Assembly: GCF_003671935.1 (NCBI RefSeq)
Contig: NZ_CP032759.1
Coordinates: forward strand, 372,001 to 436,000
Source: Buchnera aphidicola (Rhopalosiphum maidis)
GTDB taxonomy: Bacteria > Pseudomonadota > Gammaproteobacteria > Enterobacterales > Enterobacteriaceae
Reading direction: 5' to 3'
DNA length: 64,000 nt
Shown: one piece after another, positions 40,453 through 51,003 of the stretch
Layout: each line of letters starts with the position of its first letter
Numbering within the stretch: the stretch's first letter is position 1
Position numbers and translations under genes: made by a program
The notes under the pieces: generated by a model
The model's database searches: none
Told to the model about the DNA's origin: nothing
The model's input: the letters and a program-made list of their open reading frames with translations, nothing else

Positions 40453-41463
40453 TTATTTTAAAAAAGCCTGATAAATTTTATATTTATTGTTTTTTTCTAT
40501 TATAAAAAATTTAGAAAAAATTTTTTTTAAATAAAAATCATAGCTAAAACATTGATTTGTAACAAATCTTAATTCTCCGTTTTTCTTTAAAAACTTTGTA
40601 GAATTAAATATTATTTTTTTTGTTATATTAAAATTTGTTTTTAAGTCATCATGAAAAGGTGGATTAGAAATAATCATATTAAATTTTTTAAAAACATTCG
40701 AATAGATATTACTCGATAATACTTCTCCCTTAAAAAAATTTGCATTAAGAGTAGCTTGACTTGATATTAATGCCGATGTTTTTCTATCGATCATTGTTAA
40801 AAAACAGTTAGGCGATTTTCTTAATACAGATACTGATAAAAAACCTGACCCACATCCAACATCTAATATTTTTCCATTAATTTTTTTACAAAAAGTAGAT
40901 GCAAGAAATTTACTTCCTTCATCTATTTTTTTATGACCAAAAACACCTGGTAGGGATTTTATAATTAAATTTTTCCAAATATGTGTTTTAAAAAAACTTT
41001 CTAATATAAATTTCGTTTTTTTAAAAATAATACCTGACATTAAAATAGAGTGGTTTGCATTATCTATTTTTTTTAGTTTGACTGATTCTTCTAATATTAA
41101 CTTTGCACTTTTTACTCCACTTGAATTTCCTCCTACAATAAAAATTTCACTTTCAATAGGAAAGTGAGATAGTAAATGAAATAATTGGAATTTTGCTTCA
41201 GATTTATTTTTAGGCCAATAATAAATTAATGTATTATAGTCTTCAACAATGTTTTTTGAAACTAACAATTCACGATAAAAAGTAATATTTTTATTGTCAT
41301 TTATTTTTTTTAAATTTTGACTTTTTTGAAAATGTATTTTAGTTTTTATAGTTGATAAATTTATAGGTAATTCATCGTCTATATTTCCTGAAAAAAAAAC
41401 TTTCCTATTTTTAAAAATTTTTTGATGACGTAATATAAGTTGACTGTTTTTAGAAAATATCAA
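40453..41463 (-). CDS. rsmC: 16S rRNA m2G1207 methyltransferase RsmC
   Basis: Methylates G1207 of the small-subunit rRNA. An N-terminal degenerate methyltransferase-like domain (YYWPKNKSEAKFQLFHLL) precedes the catalytic domain with the SAM motif ILDVGCGSGFLSV and catalytic NPPFHD. Length is 336 residues (E. coli 343). The start is TTG at 41463 with AAGGA 8 bases upstream; no suitable ATG exists. Its E. coli homologue is far from both neighbours here. Confidence 0.94.
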   Translation of the reverse strand: MIFSKNSQLILRHQKIFKNRKVFFSGNIDDELPINLSTIKTKIHFQKSQNLKKINDNKNITFYRELLVSKNIVEDYNTLIYYWPKNKSEAKFQLFHLLSHFPIESEIFIVGGNSSGVKSAKLILEESVKLKKIDNANHSILMSGIIFKKTKFILESFFKTHIWKNLIIKSLPGVFGHKKIDEGSKFLASTFCKKINGKILDVGCGSGFLSVSVLRKSPNCFLTMIDRKTSALISSQATLNANFFKGEVLSSNIYSNVFKKFNMIISNPPFHDDLKTNFNITKKIIFNSTKFLKKNGELRFVTNQCFSYDFYLKKIFSKFFIIEKNNKYKIYQAFLK

Positions 41464-41716
41464 TATTTTTTTCCTTGTAAATTATAGAAATTTGATAAAT
41501 CTAAACTATAATGTTTTTTATAAAGTTAGAAATTAATTTAATTTTATTCCAATCAAAGCATTTTTTATTTGTAATAATTTTAATAAAAAATAGAAATTGT
41601 TATCATATAATATTTATATTATAATTTAATTGAAATTAATATTTTTTTAGTTTTTCATAATAACAACACAATTTATATTTGATGTGCATATAATTAAACA
41701 TTATTGAGCAATATAT

Positions 41717-42445
41717 ATGCAAAAAACGCCTATTGAACTGAAAGGTAGCAATTTTACATTATTAGTGCTGTATTTAAATACTAATAATATAGATTTAATT
41801 AGTAAATCGCTATATAAAAAAATTCAAGAATATCCTCAATTTTTTAAAAACGCCCCTATTATTGTTAATGTATCAAATTTACTGAATCAAGTAAATTGGA
41901 AAAAAATACAAGAAATTATTATTGCATATGGTTTTTATATTGTAGGTGTAAGTGGATGTAAAGATAATTACTTTAAAAAAATTATTATTGAATCAGGTTT
42001 ACCTGTTTTATTAGAAGGTAAAAAAAGTAATACTAATAAAGATTTAAATTCTTTTTATCATGCTTGTACTTTAAAAAAAACAAAAAATGAACAACGACTA
42101 CGAGTTAAAAAAATAGAAAAAACTCATATTATCAATACGCCTGTTCGTTCAGGACAAAAAATTTATGCTAAATATTCTGATTTAATAGTGATAAATAATG
42201 TAAGTGCTGGAGCAGAGTTAGTTGCTGATGGTAACATTCATATTTATGGTGCAGTTCGAGGTAGAGTACTTGCTGGTGCTAATGGAGATGTCACAAGTAA
42301 AATATTTTGTACAACATTGTTTGCTGAATTAATATCAGTATCAGGTCAATATTGGTTATCAGATCAAATACCATCACATTTTATTGGAAAATCAGCTCAA
42401 ATTTACTTGAAAAATAAATTTTTAACTATTAATTCTCTCAGTTAA
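41717..42445 (+). CDS. minC: Septum-site inhibitor MinC
   Basis: Inhibits FtsZ polymerisation near the poles. The N-terminal FtsZ-binding domain (IELKGSNFTLLVLYL) is followed by a linker and the C-terminal right-handed beta-helix that binds MinD (TPVRSGQKIYAKYSDLIVI..GAEL, HIYGAVRGRVLAGANGD). Length is 242 residues (E. coli 231). GAG lies 8 bases before the ATG. First gene of minCDE. Confidence 0.96.
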   Translation: MQKTPIELKGSNFTLLVLYLNTNNIDLISKSLYKKIQEYPQFFKNAPIIVNVSNLLNQVNWKKIQEIIIAYGFYIVGVSGCKDNYFKKIIIESGLPVLLEGKKSNTNKDLNSFYHACTLKKTKNEQRLRVKKIEKTHIINTPVRSGQKIYAKYSDLIVINNVSAGAELVADGNIHIYGAVRGRVLAGANGDVTSKIFCTTLFAELISVSGQYWLSDQIPSHFIGKSAQIYLKNKFLTINSLS

Positions 42446-42470
42446 GTCTGTTTTTTTAGGAAATTTTTAT

Positions 42471-43283
42471 ATGACACGGATTATTGTAATTACTTCAGGG
42501 AAAGGAGGTGTAGGTAAAACCACTTCAAGTGCTGCTATTGCGACTGGTTTAGCGCGAAAAGGAAAAAAAACAGTTGTTATAGATTTTGATATAGGATTAA
42601 GAAATTTAGATTTAATAATGGGATGTGAGCGTAGAGTAGTATATGATTTTATCAATATTATTCAAGGCGATGCTAAAATTCAACAAGCTTTGATTAAAGA
42701 TAAAAAAACAAATAATTTATTTATTTTACCAGCATCACAAACTCGAGATAAAGAATCATTAACATATTCAGGAGTAGAAAAAGTTTTAAATCAACTTGTA
42801 AAAATGGAATTTGATTTTATTATTTGCGATTCACCTGCAGGAATTGAAACTGGTGCCATTTTAGCGATATATTTTGCCGATGAAGCAATTGTAACTACTA
42901 ATCCAGAAGTATCTTCAGTTCGGGATTCTGATAGAATCTTAGGTATTATCTCATCTAAATCAAGAAGATCTGAACAAAATATAACTCCTATAAAAGAATA
43001 TCTTTTATTAACACGTTATAATCCGACACGTGTTAAAAAAGGAGAAATGCTAAGTATGGAAGATGTTTTAGAAATACTTCGTATACCAATTATTGGTGTA
43101 ATTCCAGAAGATGCTTCTGTTTTACGGGCGTCTAATCAAGGTGAATCTATTATTTTAGATGAAACTTCTAATGCAGGAAGTGCTTATTTTGACACAGTTA
43201 ATCGATTGTTAGGTGAAAATCATAAATTTCGCTTTATTGAAGAAGAAAAAAAAAGTTTTTTACAACGTTTATTCGGGAGATAG
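42471..43283 (+). CDS. minD: Septum-site determining ATPase MinD
   Basis: Membrane-cycling deviant Walker ATPase; Walker [12 protein letters not shown] has the signature Lys, and [11 protein letters not shown] and [11 protein letters not shown] follow. The C-terminal amphipathic membrane-targeting sequence ([14 protein letters not shown]) is kept. Length is 270 residues, the same as E. coli. It lies 25 bases after minC and 2 bases before minE. Confidence 0.97.
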   Translation: MTRIIVITSGKGGVGKTTSSAAIATGLARKGKKTVVIDFDIGLRNLDLIMGCERRVVYDFINIIQGDAKIQQALIKDKKTNNLFILPASQTRDKESLTYSGVEKVLNQLVKMEFDFIICDSPAGIETGAILAIYFADEAIVTTNPEVSSVRDSDRILGIISSKSRRSEQNITPIKEYLLLTRYNPTRVKKGEMLSMEDVLEILRIPIIGVIPEDASVLRASNQGESIILDETSNAGSAYFDTVNRLLGENHKFRFIEEEKKSFLQRLFGR

Positions 43284-43285
43284 GT

Positions 43286-43537
43286 ATGGCTTTATTAGAT
43301 TTTTTTTTATCCCGGAACAAAAACACAGCTCATGTTGCAAAAGAAAGACTACAAATAATTGTTGCAGAACAAAGAAAGTTTAAAGGTGAACCACATTATT
43401 TCCCCCAGCTAAAACGTGAAATACTTTCTGTGATTTGTAAATATGTAAATATAGACCCTCATATGGTCACAATACAGTTAGAACAAAAAAATGAAGATAT
43501 TTCTGTATTAGAATTAAATATTATTTTACCTGATTAA
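43286..43537 (+). CDS. minE: Cell division topological factor MinE
   Basis: Stimulates MinD ATPase and drives the pole-to-pole oscillation. The N-terminal membrane segment ([30 protein letters not shown]) and C-terminal topological domain are intact. Length is 83 residues (E. coli 88). AGG lies two bases before the ATG region, in the minD end. Confidence 0.96.
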   Translation: MALLDFFLSRNKNTAHVAKERLQIIVAEQRKFKGEPHYFPQLKREILSVICKYVNIDPHMVTIQLEQKNEDISVLELNIILPD

Positions 43538-43631
43538 GTTTTTAAAATAAATAATAAAAGATGTTATTAATTCGTATGAATATTTTATCAAATTAAATAT
43601 ATATTCTATATATAAAATAATAATTCGATAT

Positions 43632-43685
43632 AATCAATACTGAACTATACTTAATACTTCAGTATTGATTTTTTTAATCCTTAAA
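43632..43685. terminator. Bidirectional terminator between minE and tsaB
   Basis: AATCAATACTGAA (43632-43644) and TTCAGTATTGATT (43668-43680) form a perfect 13-base-pair stem with a 23-base loop, followed by TTTTT on the plus strand. The converging genes minE and tsaB end on either side. Confidence 0.65.
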
Positions 43686-43690
43686 TAATT

Positions 43691-44356
43691 TTAAAATAAA
43701 TTATCTAAATAATTATTACTTGTTTTAGTACGGTGTAGAAATTCTTGATTTTTAATTTTTAGTAAACAAAATGGAATAATATCTTTTGCATTAGGATGTA
43801 ACATTTCTTTTTTTTCAAATTTTAAAGTATTTTCCCATTTAATTTTTTCCCATCCATTTCCAACCAATGTCCATTTTTTTTGAAATGTTTTTATTTTTTT
43901 TTCTATTTCATTTATTTTAACTAAAGATTCTGTGTGTTCTCCTGTCCATAATAAACTATCATTTTTAATGTATCTCCCCCAGTATACCTCTCCTATTTTA
44001 GCATAAATTGCAACTAATATTTTCTTTTTTTTATATTTTCGCCATGCTTGCTCAGCTAAAATAGACAACGTTGAAATACCAAATATAGGTATTTTTAAAC
44101 TTAAAGATAAACTTTGTGCAATACCTATTGCAATACGTATTCCAGTAAATTTTCCTGGTCCTTTTGAAAAAGCTACATAATTTAAATCCTTTAATGTAAT
44201 TTTTGCATTTATTAGTACTTTTTGAATCATTGGTAATATTTTTTTGGTGTGTTCTTTTTTACAATTTTCTGATAATGAGTAAATTATTTTTTTTTTATAT
44301 ATAGCAACTGAACAATAATCAATTGAAGTATCAATAGCTAAAATTATGTCAGACAT
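43691..44356 (-). CDS. tsaB: tRNA threonylcarbamoyladenosine synthesis protein TsaB
   Basis: ASKHA-fold partner that binds TsaD and TsaE to make t6A37 on ANN-decoding tRNAs. The N-terminal LAIDTSIDYCSVAIY and FSKGPGKFTGIRIAIGIAQSL motifs are conserved. Length is 221 residues (E. coli 231). GAG precedes the ATG by 7 bases. It converges with minE and lies downstream of yoaE on the same strand. Confidence 0.93.
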   Translation of the reverse strand: MSDIILAIDTSIDYCSVAIYKKKIIYSLSENCKKEHTKKILPMIQKVLINAKITLKDLNYVAFSKGPGKFTGIRIAIGIAQSLSLSLKIPIFGISTLSILAEQAWRKYKKKKILVAIYAKIGEVYWGRYIKNDSLLWTGEHTESLVKINEIEKKIKTFQKKWTLVGNGWEKIKWENTLKFEKKEMLHPNAKDIIPFCLLKIKNQEFLHRTKTSNNYLDNLF

Positions 44357-44402
44357 ATTTTGCTCAAAATAAATTTAATAAAATTTTTATTTAAATAAAA
44401 AA

Positions 44403-45977
44403 TTATTGAGAAAGCTCTTTATTTGTATCTTGATTTTTAGTTATCCTAACTAAATCGATACGATATTCTGTAGCTTTAACAATATAAAAAGAAAAAGAAT
44501 TAATATAAATTGTCTCTCCTGGAAGAGGTAATTGACCTTTTTGAGAAATTAATAATCCTCCTAATGAAGCGCAGTCATCTTCTTTAATTAATTCTTTAGT
44601 ATTAAGTAATTGTTGTAAAGAATGTAAATCTGTTTCTCCTTTAACTAGCCAACTATTTTGTTCTTTTATAATATCTGGAGTTTCATCAGCGTCTGGAAAT
44701 TCTCCTGCTATAGCTTCTAAAACATCTAAAGGTGTGATTAATCCTTGAACAACGCCAAATTCATTGCTTACAATTACAAAACTACCTTGAGCTCGACGAA
44801 GTACTCCAAGTAAATTAATAGGATCAAGAGTATCTGGTATTATAATAGGTGGTATTTGAGAAGCAAATTTATAAACGTCTATATTTTTTTCAATAGCGAC
44901 TAACAATTCTTTAGCTCTTACGATACCTATTATTTCATCTAACTCTCCTTTACAAACTGGAAATAAACTATGAGGTGTGTCTAATAATTGTAACCGAATT
45001 TCGTTGATTTTTTTTTCTGTATTTACCCATGATATATTACTTCGTGGGGTCATAATACTTTTAATAGATCGACCAGCTAAGGTAAGAACTCCATTAATCA
45101 TATATTTTTCTTCATCTTTAAAACTTTCTGTTTCTAATGAAGATGATAGTACTATTTCTTCTTTATTATCAGTTTTTATTCTTGTTTTATTTTTGTTTTT
45201 TTCTCTTATCATTAAACGTAAAATAGCTTCAGCTGCTCTTTGTCTCATAGGTTTTCTAGATTGGTTTTTCATAAAATTATGACGAGCAATTTGATTAAAA
45301 ATTTCGATTAAAATAGAAAAACCTATTGCTGCATATAAGTATCCTTTGGGGATATAAAATTTTAAAGATTCAGCAACTAAACTAAAACCAATCATTAGTA
45401 AAAAGCTAAGACATAGTACTACTACAGTTTGATGAATATTAATAAAATTTGTTAATGCTTTTGATGCTAATAACATTAATATCGTAGCTAATATAACTGC
45501 TATCATCATAATTAATAATTGATTTACCATCCCAACTGCTGTAATTATTGCATCTAGAGAAAAAACAGCATCTAATATAACTATTTGAATTACTACTGCC
45601 CAAAAACTAGCGTAATTTTTATTTTCTGTCTTTTCATGATCTTTATTTTCTAATCTTTCATGCAATTCAATTGTAGCTTTGAATAAAAGAAACAAACCAC
45701 CAATCAGTAATATTAAATCACGTATTGACAAAGAAAAAAAATTATTGCTGATAATAGGAGAATTAAGTGTTACCACCCAAGATATCAATGATAATAATGC
45801 TAATCGCATAATCAAAGCTAATCCTAAACCAATTAAACGTGCTTTGTCTCTTTGATTAGGAGGTAATTTTTCTGATAAAATTGCTACAAATATTAAATTA
45901 TCAATCCCTAAGACTACTTCTAAAATAACTAATGTTAACAAGCCGGCCCAGATTGACGGGTCTAAAAAAAACTCCAT
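44403..45977 (-). CDS. yoaE: TerC-family membrane protein with CBS and CorC_HlyC domains (YoaE)
   Basis: Inner-membrane protein: the N-terminal half (about residues 1-240) is a TerC domain with roughly seven hydrophobic helices, including the acidic [11 protein letters not shown] and [13 protein letters not shown] motifs. It is followed by a CBS pair (ESIMTPR-like [12 protein letters not shown]) and a C-terminal CorC_HlyC domain. Length is 524 residues (E. coli YoaE 518). TerC relatives export manganese or act in protein metalation, but the role of this protein is not established. The similar E. coli paralogue YegH is an alternative ancestor; the nearby tsaB and htpX, near yoaE in E. coli, favour YoaE. 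Confidence 0.88.
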   Translation of the reverse strand: MEFFLDPSIWAGLLTLVILEVVLGIDNLIFVAILSEKLPPNQRDKARLIGLGLALIMRLALLSLISWVVTLNSPIISNNFFSLSIRDLILLIGGLFLLFKATIELHERLENKDHEKTENKNYASFWAVVIQIVILDAVFSLDAIITAVGMVNQLLIMMIAVILATILMLLASKALTNFINIHQTVVVLCLSFLLMIGFSLVAESLKFYIPKGYLYAAIGFSILIEIFNQIARHNFMKNQSRKPMRQRAAEAILRLMIREKNKNKTRIKTDNKEEIVLSSSLETESFKDEEKYMINGVLTLAGRSIKSIMTPRSNISWVNTEKKINEIRLQLLDTPHSLFPVCKGELDEIIGIVRAKELLVAIEKNIDVYKFASQIPPIIIPDTLDPINLLGVLRRAQGSFVIVSNEFGVVQGLITPLDVLEAIAGEFPDADETPDIIKEQNSWLVKGETDLHSLQQLLNTKELIKEDDCASLGGLLISQKGQLPLPGETIYINSFSFYIVKATEYRIDLVRITKNQDTNKELSQ

Positions 45978-46699
45978 CAGAAAAACTCCGTAAAAAAAAT
46001 AGGACAGCCCAATATTTAATATATCTAAATATCTAAGATATAATATAATTTGAGATTATATCAAGAAAATTAAAAAATAGTTGAGATACAATATGGACCA
46101 TATTTGATTAAATAGATTTCGCGAGACTTCATTTGTATGAAGTTAGAAGTTGTTATGTTTAATTAAGCTATAGAGAAATAAAAAATTTTATTTTAAATTT
46201 AATAAATTTTTTTAAAAAAAATATTTTTTTAAAATAAAATAAGTATTTAGTAAAGTATATTTTTTATAATAAACTATTTTAGTTTCTAGTAATTTTTGGA
46301 CTTTCAATTTTATTTTTTTTAATTATTTTTAAGATCAGTTTATCTATTGTGAAAAAATAAAGAAAATTATTTTCAACTATTATTTTTTCTGGTTTTTTAT
46401 AAAATTTAGTTTAATTTATTTCCTTAATAAAATTTATTATTTTTAATATTTTCTAAAAATAGAAATTAGGAAAATAAACATCAATGATTTTTATAAGATA
46501 TGAATTTAAGAATTTTAAGAAAAGTTTTATTAATATTTTTTAATTTTAAAAAATAATTTTGTATATTATAAACATTTTTACATTAAAAAACAAGTTTAAA
46601 TCATTACTTAAAAAGTATTTTTTTATAAATTTTTTATCTCTTAATAGAAAAATTTTCTACTAAGAGAGGTAATTTTTTTGTATTTTTTGTTTCTTCTAC
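45978..46699. other. 722-base gene-free AT-rich stretch between htpX and yoaE
   Basis: No reading frame of useful length or recognisable protein on either strand. In E. coli, manXYZ, cspC and others lie in this interval; I searched by eye for the cold-shock motif KGFGFI and saw nothing. The only strong structure is a hairpin at 46637-46667. Probably a decayed gene remnant plus the yoaE promoter region. Confidence 0.6.
46637..46679 (+). terminator. Hairpin 33 bases past htpX, T-run on the plus strand
   Basis: TCTCTTAATAGAAAA (46637-46651) pairs with TTTTCTACTAAGAGA (46653-46667) with one A-C mismatch, followed by seven T (46673-46679) on the plus strand. It lies beyond the htpX stop; in the htpX direction no T-run follows. 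Confidence 0.45.
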
Positions 46700-47578
46700 T
46701 TACATATATTTCTTATTATTTAGAGCCTGTATTCTTTTATCTAAAGATGGATGAGAGGCAAATAATTCTATAAATGAATTAGATTTTCCATTAATACAAA
46801 ATGCGATAATACTATCTGATTCTTGAGGTTCATGGCTTGATTTTAAACGATTTAAGGCAGAAATCATTTTTTCTCGACCAACTAATTTTGCTGAACTTGC
46901 ATCAGCATAGAATTCTCGATTTCTAGAAAACCACATAGTAATAACACTTGCAAGTACGCCAAAAATTATTTCTAAAAATGTAGAAATTAAAAAAAATAAA
47001 AATGAATCTTTTCCGTCTTCACTGTTTTCATTTTTATTACTTGATAATAAGCTGCTTAATGCTTGCGAAACAATACGAGATATAAAGATTACAAAGGTAT
47101 TTACAACACCTTGAACTAAAGTCATCGTAATCATATCACCGTTTGAAATATGACTAATTTCATGAGCAATTACTGCTTCTGCTTCATTACGTGTCATATT
47201 TTCTAATAATCCTGTCGAGATAGCAATTAAAGCTGAGTTACGACGGGCACCTGTAGCGAATGCATTGATATCAGCTGCTTCATATATTGCTATTTGTGGC
47301 ATAATAATATTTTTTTTTATAGATTGTTGACGAATAGTATCAATTAACCAACGTTCTGTTTCGTTACTGGGATGATTGATAATTTTACCATTTACAGAAC
47401 GTAATGCAATCCATTTAGACATCATAAGTGATAAGATAGATCCACTAAAACCAAATAGACTTGACATAATCAACAAACCATAAACACTTTCAGATTCAAT
47501 TCCTGTCAAAGCAAGAATTAAACTAAATGTTGACATAACTGCTAGATTAGTTAATAAGAAAAGAATAATACGTATCAT
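46700..47578 (-). CDS. htpX: Membrane protease HtpX
   Basis: M48-family zinc metalloprotease of the inner membrane that degrades damaged membrane proteins. The zinc motif is HEISH in [14 protein letters not shown], with the third ligand in [16 protein letters not shown]. Four hydrophobic segments: two at the N-terminus and two flanking residues about 155-215. Length is 292 residues (E. coli 293). GAGGA lies about 12 bases before ATG. I see no sigma-32 promoter by eye. Confidence 0.96.
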   Translation of the reverse strand: MIRIILFLLTNLAVMSTFSLILALTGIESESVYGLLIMSSLFGFSGSILSLMMSKWIALRSVNGKIINHPSNETERWLIDTIRQQSIKKNIIMPQIAIYEAADINAFATGARRNSALIAISTGLLENMTRNEAEAVIAHEISHISNGDMITMTLVQGVVNTFVIFISRIVSQALSSLLSSNKNENSEDGKDSFLFFLISTFLEIIFGVLASVITMWFSRNREFYADASSAKLVGREKMISALNRLKSSHEPQESDSIIAFCINGKSNSFIELFASHPSLDKRIQALNNKKYM

Positions 47579-47781
47579 AAGATATTATCTTCCTCAATTT
47601 TAGATAAAATAGTTTTAATTAAAAAAGGAAATTTAATTAAACAAAATATAAAGGTGTTTTTTTAAAAAATATTTAAATTTATAGTATTAATTATTGAAAA
47701 TAAAAGTATTAAAAAATAATTTTTTAAGCTAACATAATTTTCTTAATTAAGTCAAGATAGATAGATTATTTAGAGTTAATT

Positions 47782-49251
47782 TTAATTAAATGTTTCCCAA
47801 AATCGACCATCTCGCATAATGATTTCGTCTGAATTTTTTGGTCCCCATGTACCAGATTTGTATAACTGTAGAGTATTTGTTTTTTTCCAGCTATTTATTA
47901 TTGGATCAATCCATTTCCATGCTTCTTCTACTTCATCTCGACATACAAATAATGATTGTATTCCTCTCATACTTTCAAATAGTAGTCTTTCATAAGCATC
48001 AACAAAATTTTTAGTATTGTTTATATTAAAATAATTACATTCCATTCTATCATTTATTAATTTATATTCCTTACTAAGCCCTGGTACTTTTTTTAGAAAT
48101 TCTATTTTAATACTTTCATTAGGTTCTAAACGTATAATTAATTTGTTAGGTGGTAAATTTTTATTAAATTCTTGAAATAGGTTATTAGACATTTTTTTAA
48201 ACACAACAACTATTTCAGAGTATTTATATGCTAAACGTTTACCTGTTCTTAAATAAAATGGAACTCCACACCATCGATGATTATCAATATCAACTTTAAT
48301 TGAAACAAATGTTTCTGTTTTACTATTTTTGTTTGCACCGTTCTCTTCTACATAGGAAGGTACTTTTCTACCGTTTATAACTCCAGATGCATATTGACCT
48401 CTTGCTGTTTTAATATTTATTTCGTTTAAATGAATTTTTTTTAAAGAACGAAGTATTTTTAATTTTTCATCTCTTATACCTTCAGGTGTAATATTTTTTG
48501 GTTGATCCATCGAAACAATTGTTAGAATTTGCAAAAGATGATTTTGTATCATATCTCGTGTTTGTCCCATCTGATCAAAATAATTCCATCTATTTTCAAT
48601 ACCAACTTCTTCAGATACAGTAATTTGAATATGATCAATTATTTTGTTATTCCAACTATGAAAAAAAAATGAGTTTGAAAAACGTAATGCTAGAAGATTT
48701 AATATCGATTCTTTTCCAAGATAGTGATCAATTCGAAAGATTTGTGATTCTAAAAAGTATTTAGAAATTTGATTATTAATTTTTTTTGATGTTTCTAAAG
48801 ATATTCCTAATGGTTTTTCTATTATGATTCTTGATGGAAAATAATTTAAATTAACTTTTCCTAATCCTGAAAAAATAGCGTTAAATGTATTGGGGGGGAC
48901 TGCACAATAATAAATAATTATATTTTTTTTTTCGTGTAATATTTTTTTTAATTCTAAAAAATAAATATCCTTAGATACATCAATATTAAAAAAATTTAAA
49001 CGTGAACTTAATTTTTTCCAAATATTTTCATCAAATTTTTCATTTAAAAATTTTTTTATTGCTTTTTTTACCACATTTATATAATCTTCTGTATTCCAAT
49101 CAGCACGACCTGCACCAATTATACGTGTATCTGGATGTATTTTTTGAGATTTTTCTAATTTGTATAAAGCTGGTAATAATTTTCTTCTTGCTAAATCTCC
49201 TTTTGTTCCAAAAATAACTAGATCGCAAGCTTGATTAGTTTCTGTAATCAT
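47782..49251 (-). CDS. zwf: Glucose-6-phosphate 1-dehydrogenase
   Basis: First step of the oxidative pentose phosphate route, making NADPH. Nucleotide-binding FGTKGDLARRKLLPAL (GxxGDLA) and the active-site RIDHYLGKE are intact; YLRTGKRL follows. Length is 489 residues (E. coli 491). It is divergent from pykA with a 284-base gap; hexR and the Entner-Doudoroff genes near it in E. coli are absent. Confidence 0.97.
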   Translation of the reverse strand: MITETNQACDLVIFGTKGDLARRKLLPALYKLEKSQKIHPDTRIIGAGRADWNTEDYINVVKKAIKKFLNEKFDENIWKKLSSRLNFFNIDVSKDIYFLELKKILHEKKNIIIYYCAVPPNTFNAIFSGLGKVNLNYFPSRIIIEKPLGISLETSKKINNQISKYFLESQIFRIDHYLGKESILNLLALRFSNSFFFHSWNNKIIDHIQITVSEEVGIENRWNYFDQMGQTRDMIQNHLLQILTIVSMDQPKNITPEGIRDEKLKILRSLKKIHLNEINIKTARGQYASGVINGRKVPSYVEENGANKNSKTETFVSIKVDIDNHRWCGVPFYLRTGKRLAYKYSEIVVVFKKMSNNLFQEFNKNLPPNKLIIRLEPNESIKIEFLKKVPGLSKEYKLINDRMECNYFNINNTKNFVDAYERLLFESMRGIQSLFVCRDEVEEAWKWIDPIINSWKKTNTLQLYKSGTWGPKNSDEIIMRDGRFWETFN

Positions 49252-49535
49252 AATTTTCTCTTCGAAATTTAAAATATATGTATCGTTGTTACATTTTGTA
49301 ATTTTAAAAACATTTATATGTTAAAATATGTATTATTTAAAAATTTTTAAAAAACTGTTTTTTACTGATTTTACTAAATAAACAAAAAAATATAAATGAA
49401 TATTTCACATACTTATTTGAGTTTTTATGGTTTTATTTAAATGCGTATTATTAAATTCTCTATTCTTTCATATTTCTATTATTTTTTTTAAAGGTTAAAG
49501 TTATATATAATTAATACAATATTAAGAGGTTTTTT

Positions 49536-50981
49536 ATGTTAAATCGTTTAAGAAGAACTAAAATTGTAGCAACATTAGGACCTTCTACAGATAAAGAAAA
49601 TAATCTTGAAAAGATTATTTTATCTGGAGCAAATGTCCTTCGTTTAAATTTTTCTCATGGTTTACCTCACGAACACAAAAAAAGAGCAAAAGAAGCAAAA
49701 GAAATAATGTTTAAATTAAACTGTCATATTGCTCTATTAGGTGATTTACAAGGACCAAAAATTAGAATTTCTAAATTTAAAAAAAATAATATTTTTTTAA
49801 AAGTTAATGATACGTTTATATTAGATGCAAATTTAAATGAAAAAAGTGGAAATAATGAAAGAGTTGGAATTGATTATAAAAAATTACCAAATGATTTAAA
49901 TATAAATGATATTTTGTTATTAGATGACGGAAGAATACAGTTAAAAGTAATAAAAATTAATAATTTTGAAATATTTACAAAAGTTATTATAGGTGGTGTA
50001 CTTTCAAATAATAAAGGTATTAACAAATTAGGTGGTGGCTTATCAGCAAATGCATTAACAGAAAAAGATAAAAAAGATATAATTCTTGCCTCTGAAATTG
50101 ATGTAGATTATTTAGCTGTATCTTTTCCTCGATGTGCTGAGGACCTAATCAAAGCTAGAGAATTGTTAAAAAATTCTGGTAGTGATGCTAAAATTATAGC
50201 TAAAATAGAAAGAGCTGAAGCAGTTTTTGATCAAAATTCTATAGAAAGTATAATATTATCTTCAGATGCGATTATGATAGCTAGGGGAGATTTAGGCGTT
50301 GAAATTGGCGATGCTGAATTAGTAGGTATTCAAAAAAAATTAATTAGAACAGCTAGAAAATTAAATAAAGTAGCAATCACAGCTACACAAATGATGGAAT
50401 CTATGATTTTAAACCCTTTACCTACTCGAGCAGAAGTGATGGATGTAGCAAATGCCGTGTTAGATGGTAGTGATGCAGTTATGCTTTCTGCAGAAACTGC
50501 ATCTGGTAAATATCCATCGGAAACTGTTATAAATATGGCTAAGGTATGTGAGGGAGCAGAAAAAGTTCCTAGTATTAATGTTTCTAGACATCGTCTTGAT
50601 GTAGAATTTCAAAACATTGAAGAAGCAATTGCTATGTCATCAATGTATGCTGCTAATCACTTAAAGGGCATTACAGCAATTATCACTATGACTGAATCTG
50701 GTAAAACAGCATTGATGACTTCTAGAATTACTTCTGGATTGCCTATTTTTGCTTTATCAAAACATAAAAAAACTTTAAATCTAACTGCTCTTTATAGAGG
50801 TGTTATTCCTGTTTATTTTGATAGTAAAAAAGATGGTGTTAAAGCAGCTAATGAAGCTATAATTCTTTTATGTAAGAAAAAATTTTTATTTAATAATGAT
50901 TTAGTCATTGTTACTCAAGGTGATATAATGGGGAAAATAGGTAAAACAAACACGAGTAGAATTTTAAAAGTTATGTATTAA
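49536..50981 (+). CDS. pykA: Pyruvate kinase (PykA type)
   Basis: Last glycolytic step, making ATP and pyruvate. [12 protein letters not shown], the metal-binding region [11 protein letters not shown], and ATQMMESMI are intact; the sequence tracks the AMP-activated E. coli isozyme PykA ([25 protein letters not shown]). Length is 481 residues (E. coli 480). AGAGG precedes ATG. Position next to zwf and mepM supports pykA rather than pykF. Confidence 0.96.
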   Translation: MLNRLRRTKIVATLGPSTDKENNLEKIILSGANVLRLNFSHGLPHEHKKRAKEAKEIMFKLNCHIALLGDLQGPKIRISKFKKNNIFLKVNDTFILDANLNEKSGNNERVGIDYKKLPNDLNINDILLLDDGRIQLKVIKINNFEIFTKVIIGGVLSNNKGINKLGGGLSANALTEKDKKDIILASEIDVDYLAVSFPRCAEDLIKARELLKNSGSDAKIIAKIERAEAVFDQNSIESIILSSDAIMIARGDLGVEIGDAELVGIQKKLIRTARKLNKVAITATQMMESMILNPLPTRAEVMDVANAVLDGSDAVMLSAETASGKYPSETVINMAKVCEGAEKVPSINVSRHRLDVEFQNIEEAIAMSSMYAANHLKGITAIITMTESGKTALMTSRITSGLPIFALSKHKKTLNLTALYRGVIPVYFDSKKDGVKAANEAIILLCKKKFLFNNDLVIVTQGDIMGKIGKTNTSRILKVMY

Positions 50982-51003
50982 AATTTTTTAGGTCAAAATT
51001 AAA

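Noticed and set aside
34843..44367. TTGAGCAA/TTGCTCAA motif before flgA (34843), minC (41704) and tsaB (44360)
   Set aside because: In minC and tsaB the GAG is simply the ribosome binding site, and at flgA the motif is inverted; three matches to an 8-base motif do not show a shared operator.
45978..46699. cspC-like gene in the long gap
   Set aside because: No KGFGFI or similar cold-shock motif in any frame by eye.
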